A stretch of DNA of 64,000 bases from Methyloversatilis sp. (GCF_030698125.1 NZ_JAUYNV010000004.1:1-64000), one strand, 5' to 3'; shown: positions 50,258 through 59,824, counted from the stretch's first letter. Translations and numbers: made by a program. Notes: generated by a model not told the origin, from the letters alone.

Positions 50258-50653
50258 TCAGGGCAGCGTGTCGCTGACCTGGTAGTCGACGCGCAAGCCG
50301 TTGTCGCGCGCGAAGTGCATCAGGAAGTTGTAAGCCAGCGGTTCGAGCTCATACAGCCGCGCATCGACGAAAACACACTTTTCCCCGGTGATCCAGCACC
50401 CTGGTCGCACAAATGGCGAGTAGCGCATCTTGCGCTGGCTGCCGAACGATGACATCACGCCGCACAGACGGTCGCACCAGTCGCTGGGTCGGAACGCCTT
50501 GCCATTCGCGGTGGCGCCGATGATGGTGAAACTGCGCGGAGCGCGGCTCCCGTCGCGCAACGCGTCATCGGCATGGCGTGTCGACAGGACTTCGTTCGCC
50601 GGTGAATCGGCAATCGATAAAGCTGCGGCTTCGAGGTGCGGTACGGCGCTCAT
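50258..50653 (-). CDS. DUF3579 family protein
   Basis: 131-aa protein with the DUF3579 signature: FTIIGATANGKAFRPSDWCDRLCGVMSSFG, then RYSPFVRPGCWITGEKCVFVDARLYELEPLAYNFLMHFARDN. The first 40 residues are variable. Small cytoplasmic protein found mostly in betaproteobacteria; role unknown. Start ATG 50653 is chosen by family length (upstream frame is without support), but its ribosome site is poor. Often near argD, as here. Divergent from the small gene at 50822. Confidence 0.88.
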   Translation of the reverse strand: MSAVPHLEAAALSIADSPANEVLSTRHADDALRDGSRAPRSFTIIGATANGKAFRPSDWCDRLCGVMSSFGSQRKMRYSPFVRPGCWITGEKCVFVDARLYELEPLAYNFLMHFARDNGLRVDYQVSDTLP

Positions 50654-50762
50654 ATCGGATTTACGACCTGTGCAATGGAATTCTTGACCCGGGTCGCAGA
50701 TGCGTGTGCCGGCAGGCAAAGCGAGTCAAACAAGAAATCCCTTAAAAAACAATCGGAACGAA

Positions 50763-50791
50763 TTGTAAAGTTACCAACTAGTTTCTATACT
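50763..50791 (+). promoter_or_regulatory. sigma-70 promoter of the small gene before argD
   Basis: -35 TTGTAA (50763-50768), 17-bp spacer, -10 TATACT (50786-50791), in a distinctly AT-rich stretch. Initiation would be near 50798. The -35 lies inside the 11-mer TGTAAAGTTAC, which recurs at 39063-39073. Confidence 0.7.
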
Positions 50792-50821
50792 CGCGCTATC
50801 TCCATGACGAGATTGCGATTT

Positions 50822-51031
50822 ATGCTTAATTCACCCATGCGCGCTCACAAGGCAACGAAGCCTTCGACGGTGCGGTCTCCGGTAGCACGGTTCGGATTCA
50901 GCATTCGCACACGCAGCGGCGTGTTGATGGAGAACCTGAGCATTCCGGGTACGTCGGCCGACGATGCCGAACGCAAGCTGAAACAGATCTACATGGGTTG
51001 CTCGGTGCTAGCACGCTTTGTGCCAGACTGA
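50822..51031 (+). CDS. small conserved-looking hypothetical protein
   Basis: 69-aa basic protein. Beginning MLNSPMRAHKATKPSTVRS is Ser/Lys/Arg-rich; the second half contains SIRTRSGVLMENLSIPG and DDAERKLKQIYMGCSVL, which looks like a compact folded domain. An ATG at 50804 would add six residues, but it falls only 6 nt after the expected transcription start. Seen directly: strong promoter upstream and a neighbour of DUF3579. I do not recognise its function, though similar small proteins occur beside arginine genes. Confidence 0.6.
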   Translation: MLNSPMRAHKATKPSTVRSPVARFGFSIRTRSGVLMENLSIPGTSADDAERKLKQIYMGCSVLARFVPD

Positions 51032-51222
51032 GGTTGGCACGCCGTACCTGTCGGTGATCCGTTCCGGATCAAGGCGCTAGCGATGTTGTTGTCCGTTTCA
51101 GGCAGGTTGTGAAGCGGCGTGTCACCCGCGACCTTTGCTGCGCTGCAGTGACGATGTGCGCCGCACACGACGGTCTGGCGCTACACAGCGTGACGGCTTT
51201 GCACTAAAATCTCGGCTTGATC

Positions 51223-51254
51223 AAGCACGGCGGCGCGAGCCGCCGTGCTTTTTT
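51223..51254 (+). terminator. strong intrinsic terminator ahead of argD
   Basis: Arms AAGCACGGCGGC (51223-51234) and GCCGCCGTGCTT (51239-51250) around a GCGA loop, followed by six T. It stops transcripts of the upstream small gene. It ends only 54 nt before the argD start; a TAAAAT hexamer stands at 51205-51210, so attenuation of argD is conceivable. Confidence 0.9.
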
Positions 51255-51308
51255 CGTTTTCCGTAGTGCGCCTGACGGCACACTCGCCACGCGGTCGCGG
51301 AGCTTTCG

Positions 51309-52496
51309 ATGACGCATCTGATGAATACCTACGGCCGGCAGCCGGTCGCCTTCACGCACGGCAAGGGCGCCCGCCTGTATGACGACGCCGGGCGCGAATA
51401 TCTGGACGCGATGGCGGGCGTGGCGGTCAACACGCTGGGCCACGGCCACCCCGATCTGGTGCAGGCGATTTCCCGCCAGGCCGCCGAAATGATCCATTGC
51501 TCGAACCTCTACCGGGTGACCGCTCAGGAAGACCTGTCGGACCGTCTGGCCGCGCTGTCGGGCATGGACGAGGTGTTCTTCTGCAATTCCGGTTGCGAAG
51601 CCAATGAGGCCGCCATCAAGCTGGCACGCCTGTACGGTCATCAGCGCGGCGTCGAACTGCCGGGCATCATCGTCATGGAACACGCCTTCCACGGACGCAC
51701 GCTGGCCACATTGTCGGCCACCGGCAACCGCAAGGTGCAGGCCGGGTTTGAGCCGCTGACGCCGGGTTTCTACCGGGTGCCGTTCAGCGACATCGAGGCA
51801 GTGCGCGCCATCGCCGAACACAACCGCAACGTCGTCGCCGTGCTGTTCGAGCCGGTGCAGGGCGAGGGCGGCATCCACCCGGCAGACCTCGCCTACATGC
51901 GCGAACTGCGCGTGCTGTGCGACCAGCATCAGTGGCTTTTCATGGTGGACGAGGTGCAGTGCGGCATTGGCCGCACCGGCAGCTGGTTCGCCTTTCAGCA
52001 CGCCGGCATCGAGCCCGACGTGATGACGCTGGCCAAGGGTCTGGGTTCCGGTGTGCCGATCGGCGCCTGCCTGGCGCGCGGCCCGGCCGCCGGCGTGTTC
52101 AAGCCGGGCACCCACGGCTCGACCTTCGGCGGCAATCCGCTCGCCTGCGCCGCCGCGCTGACCACCCTCGAAGTGGTCGACCGTGACGATCTGCGGGGCA
52201 ATGCGGTGCGCCAGGGCGATGCAATCCGCGCCGGTTTCGGGGCGGAGCTGCGGGACGTCGCAGGCGTCGTGGACATCCGCGGTGTCGGGCTGATGATCGG
52301 CATCGAACTTGATCGTCCCTGTGCCGCGCTGGTAGCGCTGGCACTGGAAGCCGGTTTGTTGATCAATGTGACGGCCGACACCACCATCCGTCTCGTGCCG
52401 CCGCTGATCTATTCCGATGCCGACAGTCAGGAACTGGTGCAGCGCCTGACGCCCCTCATCCGCAACTTTCTCGCGGGCGCCCAGCTCGCCGCCTGA
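51309..52496 (+). CDS. argD: acetylornithine/succinyldiaminopimelate aminotransferase
   Basis: 395-aa PLP enzyme that forms N-acetylornithine in arginine synthesis. Seen: FCNSGCEANEAAIKLARLYG, HAFHGRTLATLSATGN, the PLP-contacting FMVDEVQCGIGRTG, and the Schiff-base Lys in MTLAKGLGSGVPIGA. Full length. Two bp separate it from argF, so both are cotranslated. No ArgR box was recognised in the upstream region. Confidence 0.96.
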   Translation: MTHLMNTYGRQPVAFTHGKGARLYDDAGREYLDAMAGVAVNTLGHGHPDLVQAISRQAAEMIHCSNLYRVTAQEDLSDRLAALSGMDEVFFCNSGCEANEAAIKLARLYGHQRGVELPGIIVMEHAFHGRTLATLSATGNRKVQAGFEPLTPGFYRVPFSDIEAVRAIAEHNRNVVAVLFEPVQGEGGIHPADLAYMRELRVLCDQHQWLFMVDEVQCGIGRTGSWFAFQHAGIEPDVMTLAKGLGSGVPIGACLARGPAAGVFKPGTHGSTFGGNPLACAAALTTLEVVDRDDLRGNAVRQGDAIRAGFGAELRDVAGVVDIRGVGLMIGIELDRPCAALVALALEAGLLINVTADTTIRLVPPLIYSDADSQELVQRLTPLIRNFLAGAQLAA

Positions 52497-52498
52497 CG

Positions 52499-53422
52499 AT
52501 GACCCGACCCAGACACTTTCTGCAGCTCACCGACCTGTCGCGCGAAGAACTGGATTACGTGTTCGCGCGCACGCGCTGGATCAAGGACAAGTTCAAACGC
52601 TACGAACAGTACTGGCCGCTGCAGGACCGCACGCTGGTAATGATTTTCGAAAAGCAGAGCACGCGTACGCGGCTGTCGTTCGAAGCCGGCATGCACCAGA
52701 TGGGGGGCAGCGCCATCTACCTGAACACGCGTGATTCGCAGCTTGGACGCGGCGAGCCGGTGGAAGACGCGGCGCAGGTCATTTCGCGCATGTGCGACGT
52801 GGTCATGATCCGCACCTTCGAACAGACCATCATCGAGCGTTTCGCGGCCAACTCGCGGGTGCCGGTCATCAACGGTCTGACCAACGAATACCACCCGTGT
52901 CAGGTGCTGGCCGACATCTACACCTGGATCGAGCACCGAGGCGAGATATCCGGCCGCACGGTGGCCTGGATCGGTGACTCGAACAACATGTGCCACACCT
53001 GGATGCAGGCGGCCGAGCTGTTCGACTTCAAACTCAATATTTCGACGCCGCCCGGCTACGAGGTGGAACCGGAGCGCGCAGGCGTGGGTACCGATCATCA
53101 CGAATGTTTCGCCGACCCGATGGACGCCGCGCGCGGCGCTGATCTGGTCACCACCGACGTATGGACCTCGATGGGCTGGGAAGCGGAGAACGAGGCGCGC
53201 GCCGCGGCGTTCGCCGACTGGCAGGTGGATGCCGACATGATGAAGGCCGCGAAGCCGGATTCGCTGTTCATGCATTGCCTGCCGGCACATCGCGGCGAAG
53301 AGGTCAGTGCAGACGTGATCGACGGCCCGCATTCGGTGGTGTGGGAAGAAGCCGAAAACCGCCTGCACGCGCAGAAGGCGCTGATGGAATTCCTGCTGCT
53401 GGGCCGCGTGTCCGGCAGCTGA
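52499..53422 (+). CDS. argF: ornithine carbamoyltransferase
   Basis: 307-aa enzyme joining carbamoyl phosphate and ornithine to make citrulline. Carbamoyl-phosphate motif KQSTRTRLSFEAGMHQ, ornithine motif FMHCLPAHRGEEVS, and the NMCHTWMQAAE region. Normal length. Begins 2 bp after argD and is followed 36 bp later by argG. Confidence 0.97.
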   Translation: MTRPRHFLQLTDLSREELDYVFARTRWIKDKFKRYEQYWPLQDRTLVMIFEKQSTRTRLSFEAGMHQMGGSAIYLNTRDSQLGRGEPVEDAAQVISRMCDVVMIRTFEQTIIERFAANSRVPVINGLTNEYHPCQVLADIYTWIEHRGEISGRTVAWIGDSNNMCHTWMQAAELFDFKLNISTPPGYEVEPERAGVGTDHHECFADPMDAARGADLVTTDVWTSMGWEAENEARAAAFADWQVDADMMKAAKPDSLFMHCLPAHRGEEVSADVIDGPHSVVWEEAENRLHAQKALMEFLLLGRVSGS

Positions 53423-53458
53423 ATCAACGAATCAACTGAAAGCGAAAGACGAAATACG

Positions 53459-54709
53459 ATGAGTGGCACGATGACTAGCGGCGACATCAAGAAAGTGGTC
53501 CTGGCCTATTCGGGCGGCCTGGACACCTCGGTCATCCTGAAGTGGCTGCAGGATGTGTACCAGTGCGAAATCGTGACCTTCACCGCCGATCTCGGCCAGG
53601 GTGAAGAGCTCGAACCGGCGCGCGCCAAGGCGATCAAGCTGGGCATCAAGCCGGAGAACATCTACATCGACGACCTGCGCGAGGAGTTCGTGCGCGACTT
53701 CGTGTTTCCGATGTTCCGTGCCAACACGATCTACGAAGGCGAATACCTGCTCGGTACCTCGATCGCGCGTCCGCTGATCGCCAAGCGCCTGATCGACATC
53801 GCCCGCGAAACAGGCGCCACCGCCATTTCGCACGGCGCGACCGGCAAGGGCAACGACCAGGTTCGTTTCGAGCTGGGCGCCTACGCATTGATGCCGAACG
53901 TGAAGGTGATCGCGCCGTGGCGCGAATGGGATCTGCTGTCGCGCGAAAAGCTGCTCGCCTACGCCGAAACGCACGGCATACCGATCGAAATGAAGCACAA
54001 GCAGGGTGGCTCGCCGTACTCGATGGACGCCAATCTGCTGCACATCAGCTACGAAGGCCGTCATCTGGAAGATCCGTCCGCCGAGGCTGAAGAGTCGATG
54101 TGGCGCTGGACGGTGTCGCCGGAAGCGGCGCCGGACGCGGCCGAATACCTCGACCTCGAATTCGAGCGCGGCGACCTGGTCAGCATCAACGGCACGCGCA
54201 TGAAGGCGCACGAGCTTCTGGCCTCGCTGAACCAGATCGGTGGCAAGCACGGCATCGGCCGCCTTGATCTGGTCGAGAACCGCTACGTCGGCATGAAGTC
54301 GCGCGGCTGCTATGAAACACCGGGCGGCACGATCCTGCTGCGCGCCCACCGCGCCATCGAGTCGATCACGCTGGACCGCGAAGTCGCCCATCTGAAGGAC
54401 GATCTGATGCCGCGCTACGCCAGCATCATCTACACCGGCTACTGGTGGAGCCCGGAGCGCCGCGCGCTGCAGGCGCTGATCGACCACACGCAGCAATCGG
54501 TCAATGGCTGGGTGCGGCTGAAGCTGTACAAGGGCAATGTGATCGTCGTCGCGCGCGATTCGAAGACCGATTCGCTGTTCGATCCGACCATCGCCACCTT
54601 CGAGGACGACGCCGGTGCGTACGACCAGAAAGACGCGGCCGGTTTCATCAAGCTGAACGCGCTGCGCATGCGCATTGCCGCCAACGCGGCGATCAAGCGC
54701 GGCAAGTAA
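53459..54709 (+). CDS. argG: argininosuccinate synthase
   Basis: 416-aa ligase that condenses citrulline and aspartate with ATP. The P-loop [15 protein letters not shown] is near the N terminus, followed by [14 protein letters not shown] and the C-terminal [20 protein letters not shown]. Second Met at 53471 is an alternative start; the first is kept since the 36-bp gap contains GAAAGCGAAAGACGAA, a weak site. Last of argDFG. Confidence 0.97.
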   Translation: MSGTMTSGDIKKVVLAYSGGLDTSVILKWLQDVYQCEIVTFTADLGQGEELEPARAKAIKLGIKPENIYIDDLREEFVRDFVFPMFRANTIYEGEYLLGTSIARPLIAKRLIDIARETGATAISHGATGKGNDQVRFELGAYALMPNVKVIAPWREWDLLSREKLLAYAETHGIPIEMKHKQGGSPYSMDANLLHISYEGRHLEDPSAEAEESMWRWTVSPEAAPDAAEYLDLEFERGDLVSINGTRMKAHELLASLNQIGGKHGIGRLDLVENRYVGMKSRGCYETPGGTILLRAHRAIESITLDREVAHLKDDLMPRYASIIYTGYWWSPERRALQALIDHTQQSVNGWVRLKLYKGNVIVVARDSKTDSLFDPTIATFEDDAGAYDQKDAAGFIKLNALRMRIAANAAIKRGK

Positions 54710-54745
54710 GTCTCCGGACGCCTACCCACTTACAGGAACGGAAGC

Positions 54746-55060
54746 ATGTCCCAGTTCGACAACGTCAATGTCGTCAAGAAGGCCAACGTCTATTTCGACG
54801 GCAAGTGCGTCAGCCACAGCATCCAGTTCGCCGACGGCACGAAGAAGTCGGTCGGCGTCATCCTGCCGGCCACGCTCACCTTCAACACCGGCGCACCGGA
54901 AATCATGGAAGGCGTGGCAGGCAGCTGCCGTGTGCGCCTGAAGGGTGAGGCCGAATGGAGGACTTACGGTGCAGGCGAGTCCTACAATGTGCCGGGCAAC
55001 TCGTCGTTCGACATCGAAGTCACTGGCGAGCCCTATCACTACGTCTGCCACTTCGGCTGA
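54746..55060 (+). CDS. ppnP: pyrimidine/purine nucleoside phosphorylase PpnP
   Basis: 104-aa cupin-fold enzyme (DUF1255) that splits nucleosides with phosphate. Typical: [41 protein letters not shown], and the end [17 protein letters not shown] lies before the ATG. It follows argG by 36 bp and precedes yajQ by 24 bp; these probably share a transcript. Confidence 0.94.
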   Translation: MSQFDNVNVVKKANVYFDGKCVSHSIQFADGTKKSVGVILPATLTFNTGAPEIMEGVAGSCRVRLKGEAEWRTYGAGESYNVPGNSSFDIEVTGEPYHYVCHFG

Positions 55061-55084
55061 GCGGACACTTCCGGGAACCGACGC

Positions 55085-55570
55085 ATGCCTTCCTTCGACA
55101 TCAGTTCCGAAATCGACATGGTCGAACTGCGCAATGCAGTCGATCAGGCGAACAAGGAAATTGCCAACCGCTTCGACTTCAAGGGGTCGGATGCGCGCGT
55201 CGAGCAGGGCGACAAGCTGCTGACGCTGTTCGCCGACGACGACTTCAAGCTCGACCAGGTCTACGACGTGCTGCTGACCAAGTTCGCCAAGCGCAACATC
55301 GACGTGCGTTCGATCGAGCGTGGCGACGCGCAGAAGATCAGCGGCAACAAGTCGAAGCAGGAACTGAAGCTCAAGGTGGGCATCGAGAGCGAATCGGCGA
55401 AGAAGATCGTGCGTGTCCTCAAGGACAGCAAGCTCAAGGTGCAGGGCAGCATCCAGGGCGAAGAAGTGCGCGTGACCGGCGCCAAGCGCGATGTGCTCCA
55501 GGACGCGATCGCGCTGCTGCGCAAGCAGGTGACCGACATTCCGCTGCAGTTCGGCAATTTCCGCGACTGA
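55085..55570 (+). CDS. yajQ: YajQ family cyclic-di-GMP-binding protein
   Basis: 161 aa, full YajQ (UPF0234): [21 protein letters not shown], then [13 protein letters not shown] and [22 protein letters not shown], with the end PLQFGNFRD. Members bind nucleotides or RNA, and some bind cyclic di-GMP in Xanthomonas; here the role is inferred. Convergent with the amidotransferase. Confidence 0.95.
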   Translation: MPSFDISSEIDMVELRNAVDQANKEIANRFDFKGSDARVEQGDKLLTLFADDDFKLDQVYDVLLTKFAKRNIDVRSIERGDAQKISGNKSKQELKLKVGIESESAKKIVRVLKDSKLKVQGSIQGEEVRVTGAKRDVLQDAIALLRKQVTDIPLQFGNFRD

Positions 55571-55602
55571 GCGGCGCGCGGCCGCGTCAGCCGGCGGCGC
55601 AG

Positions 55603-56307
55603 TTAGTCCTTCAGACCTTGACTCCACTTCGCGTACGCGCATTCCGCGACGGCGTGCAGCGCCGCCACGCGCGCCTCGATGTCCTGCTGCATGCCGTCGG
55701 CCGACTGCACCGTCGGCTGGGCCGAAGCTTCGTGGATTTCCTTCTGCCCGCCGACACACCACTCGCGGATCATCGCTTCGGTCATTTCGATGTGGCACTG
55801 CATCGCCAGATGCTTGCCGATCGCCCAGGCCTGATGGGTGCAGGCATCCGACGCCAGCAGATGGGTGGCACCGTCGGGCAGCGAAAAGGTTTCACCGTGC
55901 CAGTGAAACGACAGGAAACCCTCCCGGTCGCCGAACCACTCGCGCGCAGCCGGACCTTTGAGCGTCACGTCGTGCCAGCCGATTTCCTTGACCGGATTGG
56001 CGCCCACCGTGCCACCCAGCGCCTTCGACATCAGCTGCCCGCCCAGACAGTGACCGATGACCGGGATGTCGGCGTCCATCGCGCGGCGGATCAACGCAAG
56101 CACCTCAGGTATCCAGGGTAGCGGGTCGTTAACACTCATCGGGCCGCCCATGAAACACAGGCCGGCGAACGCTGTCGGATCGTGTGGAACGGCATCACCG
56201 CGGTCGATGGCGACCATCTTGATGTCGCGGCCTATGCCTTTCATGTATGTTGCGATATGCCCTGGCCCCTCGGTCAGGCTGTGACGGAAAACTGCAATGG
56301 GCTTCAT
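55603..56307 (-). CDS. class I glutamine amidotransferase-like protein
   Basis: 234 aa. Catalytic triad Cys87 (IGHCLGGQ), His172 and Glu174 (CHIEMTE). Oxyanion region CFMGGPMSVND. It is like the stand-alone GuaA-type amidotransferases that act on small amides or gamma-glutamyl compounds. No synthase partner is near. GGAGG lies 7 nt before ATG 56307. Its first codons overlap the start of the divergent retropepsin-like gene by 11 bp. Confidence 0.9.
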   Translation of the reverse strand: MKPIAVFRHSLTEGPGHIATYMKGIGRDIKMVAIDRGDAVPHDPTAFAGLCFMGGPMSVNDPLPWIPEVLALIRRAMDADIPVIGHCLGGQLMSKALGGTVGANPVKEIGWHDVTLKGPAAREWFGDREGFLSFHWHGETFSLPDGATHLLASDACTHQAWAIGKHLAMQCHIEMTEAMIREWCVGGQKEIHEASAQPTVQSADGMQQDIEARVAALHAVAECAYAKWSQGLKD

Positions 56308-56953
56308 CAATAGACCTCCTGCGCACATTCTAGCGATGCTTCTGTCGCTGGCGGGCGGTTCTGCCTACTCGGCGGACCTCTCGCTGGCCGGCGTGTTCGG
56401 CGGCAAGGCGGTGCTGGTGGTCGATGGCGGCGCGCCGCGCACGCTCGCCGTCGGAGCCCGGTCGCCGGAAGGCATCCGGCTGTTGTCGGTCGACCGCGAC
56501 AGCGCGTGGGTTGAAGTCGAAGGGCGGCGCGTGCAGTTGCGCATCGGCGAAAACGTCGCGTCGTCGCGCAGCAGCGACGCCGGCGCGGCCGCCATCCACC
56601 TGAACGCCGATTCGCAGGGGCACTTCCTGTCCGATGGCGCCATCAACGGCACGCCGGTGCGTTTCCTGCTCGATACCGGCGCCACGGTCATCGCGCTCGG
56701 GCGCAGCGATGCGCTGCGCGCCAACATCCGCACCGCGTCTGCCCCGGTCATGACGGTGCAGACCGCCAATGGCGTGGTGCGCGCCTGGCGGGTCAAGCTG
56801 GCCAGCGTCAAACTGGGCAGCGTGACGCTGAGCAATGTCGAGGCGGCAGTGATGGAAGCCGACATGCCGCATGTGCTGCTGGGCATGAGTTTCCTGAACC
56901 GCATGGACATGCAGCGCTCGGGCCAGATCATGACGCTGAAGCAGCGCTTCTGA
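56297..56953 (+). CDS. retropepsin-like aspartic protease, TIGR02281 family
   Basis: 218-aa exported protein. Signal-like N terminus, then a small domain with VLVVDGGAPRTLAVGARSPEGI, and a clan AA protease domain from about residue 100 with the catalytic FLLDTGATVIALG. The family acts as dimers. The ATG at 56336 (MLLSLAGG) is an alternative that avoids overlap with the divergent amidotransferase; no clear ribosome site decides. Its stop overlaps the NUDIX start by 1 nt. Substrate unknown. Confidence 0.87.
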   Translation: MGFINRPPAHILAMLLSLAGGSAYSADLSLAGVFGGKAVLVVDGGAPRTLAVGARSPEGIRLLSVDRDSAWVEVEGRRVQLRIGENVASSRSSDAGAAAIHLNADSQGHFLSDGAINGTPVRFLLDTGATVIALGRSDALRANIRTASAPVMTVQTANGVVRAWRVKLASVKLGSVTLSNVEAAVMEADMPHVLLGMSFLNRMDMQRSGQIMTLKQRF

Positions 56954-57567
56954 TGGACACGCCCCTGCTTTCGTCTGCGGGTTTCGATCCGCAAGGTTTG
57001 CGCAGTCGCCTGCGCGCATTGCCGTCGTGTCCGATCGACGAGCGCTTCGCCGGCTTCACGCCGGCCGCCGTGCTGGTCCCGGTGGTCATCGGCGGTGCCG
57101 AGCCGACCTTGCTGCTGACCCGTCGCAGCGCGCATCTTTACGATCACCCGGGCCAGATCGCGTTTCCGGGGGGCCGGGTCGATCCCGGCGATGTGTCGCC
57201 CGAAGCCACCGCGTTGCGCGAAGCGCAGGAAGAAATCGGTCTGGCGGCCGAACAGGTCGAACTGCTCGGACGCCTGCCCGACTATTTCATCACGGCGAGC
57301 GGATTCCGCGTGACGCCGGTGGTCGCCCTGCTGCGTACGCCGCTTGCGTTGCAGCTCGACCCGTTCGAGGTTGCCGAGGCCTTCGAAACCCCGCTGTCCT
57401 TCCTGCTCGATCCGTCCAACCGCAAGCGCGGCCGCATCGAGCACGAAGGCGTGATGCGCGAGTATTGGGCCATGCCCTGGCAGGGCTACGACATCTGGGG
57501 GGCGACCGCCGGCATGATCGTCAGTTTCACCGAGCACCTGCGCGCCGATCAACCACTGCGGCGGTGA
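56953..57567 (+). CDS. NUDIX hydrolase, CoA pyrophosphatase-like
   Basis: 204 aa. Nudix box GGRVDPGDVSPEATALREAQ followed by EEIGL is complete. The preceding LLLTRRSAHLYDHPGQIAFPGGR is the signature of the CoA diphosphatase (NudL) group. It likely hydrolyses CoA or related dinucleotides in the cytoplasm. Coupled to the protease gene by a 1-nt overlap, a gene pair seen in other betaproteobacteria. Confidence 0.92.
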   Translation: MDTPLLSSAGFDPQGLRSRLRALPSCPIDERFAGFTPAAVLVPVVIGGAEPTLLLTRRSAHLYDHPGQIAFPGGRVDPGDVSPEATALREAQEEIGLAAEQVELLGRLPDYFITASGFRVTPVVALLRTPLALQLDPFEVAEAFETPLSFLLDPSNRKRGRIEHEGVMREYWAMPWQGYDIWGATAGMIVSFTEHLRADQPLRR

Positions 57568-57666
57568 CAACGGGCTGTGTTGACTTCTGGCCGCTGACGC
57601 CCGCCCGGCGCCGGATTCCGCGGTGTGCTATCGTCCGCAGGCTGGCACGGCAACTGACGCTTCTTC

Positions 57667-58593
57667 ATGACCTGGCTGTCCCTCTTCGTCGCACTCCTGA
57701 TTGAGCAGTTCAAACCGCTGTCCTACGAACGCGTAGTGGCGGGGCCGCTTGCGCGCTACGCCTTCTGGTTCGAGCAGCGGCTCAATGCCGGTGAAGCCCG
57801 GCATGGCGTGATCGCGTGGGTGCTCGCTGTCGGTCTGCCGGTGTTCGCCGTGTGGTGCCTCTACCTAGTGCTGGTGTGGGTCAACCCCTTGCTCGGCTGG
57901 GCACTCAACGTACTGGTGCTCTACGCCACCATGGGTTTCCGCCAGTTCAGCCATCATTTCGAAGCGATTGCCGATGCATTGCGCGCCGACGACCCGGACA
58001 CGGCGCGACGCGAGCTGTCGGACTGGCTGCAGCGCAATACCGACCGCCTGAAGACCGAGGAAATCGCCCGGCTGTCGATTGAGCAGGGCATCCTCGCGGC
58101 GCACCGGCACGTGCTGGCCCCGCTGGCGCTGTTCGCGCTGCTGCCCGGACCGACCGGCCCGCTGCTGTATCGCCTTACGGAACGCCTGTCGTGGTCGTGG
58201 GCGCGGCGGGAAAATATCGAATTCGGTGCATTCGGCCGCTTTGCGCGCCGCATGTACGAATGGCTGGACTGGGTACCCGTGCGCATGACCGCCGCCACGT
58301 TCGCCATCGTCGGCGATTTCGAGGATGCGGTGCATTGCTGGCGTACTCAGGCGGCAAAGTGGCCTGAACAGGCGGCCGGCATCCTGCTGGCCAGTGGCGC
58401 CGGCGCACTGGGCGTCAAGCTCGGCGCGCCGTTGTTCGAGCTCGGCGAGGTGGCCGATCGGCCCGAACTGGGCGTGGGCACCGACGCCGATGTTGATCTG
58501 ATGCAAAGCGCGATTGGCCTGGTCTGGCGCACACTGGTGTTTTGTCTGATCCTGCTTGGCTTGCTGACGCTGGCCGGCTATATCGGAAACTGA
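57667..58593 (+). CDS. CobD/CbiB family (AmpE-like) membrane protein
   Basis: 308 aa with about five hydrophobic segments. FVALLIEQFKPL at the start, GFRQFSHHFEAIADALRADD and SIEQGILAAHRHVLAPL resemble CobD/CbiB, and the overall layout is similar to AmpE. No other cobalamin genes are present, so a role in B12 amide-chain attachment is doubtful. Not coupled to neighbours: 99 bp before, 43 bp after. Confidence 0.85.
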   Translation: MTWLSLFVALLIEQFKPLSYERVVAGPLARYAFWFEQRLNAGEARHGVIAWVLAVGLPVFAVWCLYLVLVWVNPLLGWALNVLVLYATMGFRQFSHHFEAIADALRADDPDTARRELSDWLQRNTDRLKTEEIARLSIEQGILAAHRHVLAPLALFALLPGPTGPLLYRLTERLSWSWARRENIEFGAFGRFARRMYEWLDWVPVRMTAATFAIVGDFEDAVHCWRTQAAKWPEQAAGILLASGAGALGVKLGAPLFELGEVADRPELGVGTDADVDLMQSAIGLVWRTLVFCLILLGLLTLAGYIGN

Positions 58594-58636
58594 TTCGAAA
58601 CGTGTTCGGAAACTGATTTCAAGGGAGGTTGTGGCG

Positions 58637-59824
58637 ATGGCTGACAAGAGAGAAGTGGTGATCGTGGGTGCAGCGCGTACGCCGATCGGTGCCTACGGCG
58701 GTTCGCTGAAGGATTTCACGGCATGTGATCTGGGCGCGCACGTCGTCAAGGCCGCCTTTGCGCGCGCCGGTGTCGATGCCAAGGAAGCACAGCACCTGGT
58801 GTTCGGCAACGTGATCCACACCGAAGCACGCGACATGTACGTTTCGCGCGTGGTCGCGCTCAATGCCGGCATGGCCCAGGAATCCTGCGCAATGGGCGTG
58901 AACCGCCTGTGCGGGTCCGGCTTCCAGGCCATCGTGTCGGCCGCCAACGCCATCCAGCTCGGCGACGCCGAATGTGCAGTCGGCGGTGGCGTCGAAACCA
59001 TGAGCCGCGGCGGCTACCTGATGCCCGCTGCGCGCTGGGGCGCCCGCATGAACGACACCAAGATGATCGACATGATGGTCGGTGCGCTGACCGATCCGTT
59101 CGAAACGACCCACATGGGCATCACGGCCGAAAACATCGCCAGCCAGTTCGGTTTCGGTCGTGAAGAGCAGGACGCGTTCGCTGTCGAATCGCACCGCCGC
59201 GCTGCCGCCGCAACCGATGCCGGCCATTTCAAGTCGCAGATCGCGCCGCTTGAAGTGCAGACCAAGAAGGGCACGACGGTCATCGACACCGACGAGCATT
59301 TCCGGCGCGACGCCACGGTCGAAGGCATGGCCAAGCTGCGCCCGGTGTTCAAGAAGGACGGCTCGGTGACTGCCGGCAATGCTTCGGGCATCAACGACGG
59401 CGCGGCCGCCATCGTCATGATGGAAGCCGGTGCTGCTGCGCGCGCCGGTGCCAGGCCGCTGGCCCGCCTGGTGTCCTATGCGGTCGCCGGCGTCGCGCCC
59501 AGCATCATGGGCACGGGCCCGATTCCGGCCGTCAAGCTGGCGCTCGCGCGCGCCGGCCTGAAGGCGTCCGATCTCGACGTGATCGAATCGAACGAGGCGT
59601 TTGCTGTGCAGGCAATGTGCGTGACACGCGAACTCGGTCTCGATCCGGCCAAGGTGAACGTCAATGGCGGCGCGGTGGGCCTCGGTCATCCGGTCGGTGC
59701 GACGGGTGCCGTCCTGACCGTCAAGTGCCTGTACGAACTGCAGCGCACGGGCGGCCGATACGGCCTGATCACGATGTGCATCGGCGGCGGGCAGGGCATT
59801 GCCGGCATCATCGAACGCATCTGA
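58637..59824 (+). CDS. acetyl-CoA C-acyltransferase (thiolase)
   Basis: 395-aa biosynthetic-type thiolase. Nucleophile Cys92 in NRLCGSGFQ, His in GLGHPVGATGA, and the C-terminal acid-base Cys in TMCIGGGQG. Condenses or splits acyl-CoA; PhaA/AtoB-like specificity is a fair guess. Start ATG 58637 has GGGAGG 8 nt upstream; the GTG at 58631 has only 2 nt spacing. Followed by a strong intrinsic terminator. Confidence 0.94.
   Translation: MADKREVVIVGAARTPIGAYGGSLKDFTACDLGAHVVKAAFARAGVDAKEAQHLVFGNVIHTEARDMYVSRVVALNAGMAQESCAMGVNRLCGSGFQAIVSAANAIQLGDAECAVGGGVETMSRGGYLMPAARWGARMNDTKMIDMMVGALTDPFETTHMGITAENIASQFGFGREEQDAFAVESHRRAAAATDAGHFKSQIAPLEVQTKKGTTVIDTDEHFRRDATVEGMAKLRPVFKKDGSVTAGNASGINDGAAAIVMMEAGAAARAGARPLARLVSYAVAGVAPSIMGTGPIPAVKLALARAGLKASDLDVIESNEAFAVQAMCVTRELGLDPAKVNVNGGAVGLGHPVGATGAVLTVKCLYELQRTGGRYGLITMCIGGGQGIAGIIERI

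Noticed and set aside
57667-58593. Cobalamin-biosynthesis gene linked to the B12-sensing regulator
   Set aside because: CobD/CbiB resemblance is weak and AmpE-like, and no other cobalamin gene is nearby, so the link is not supported.
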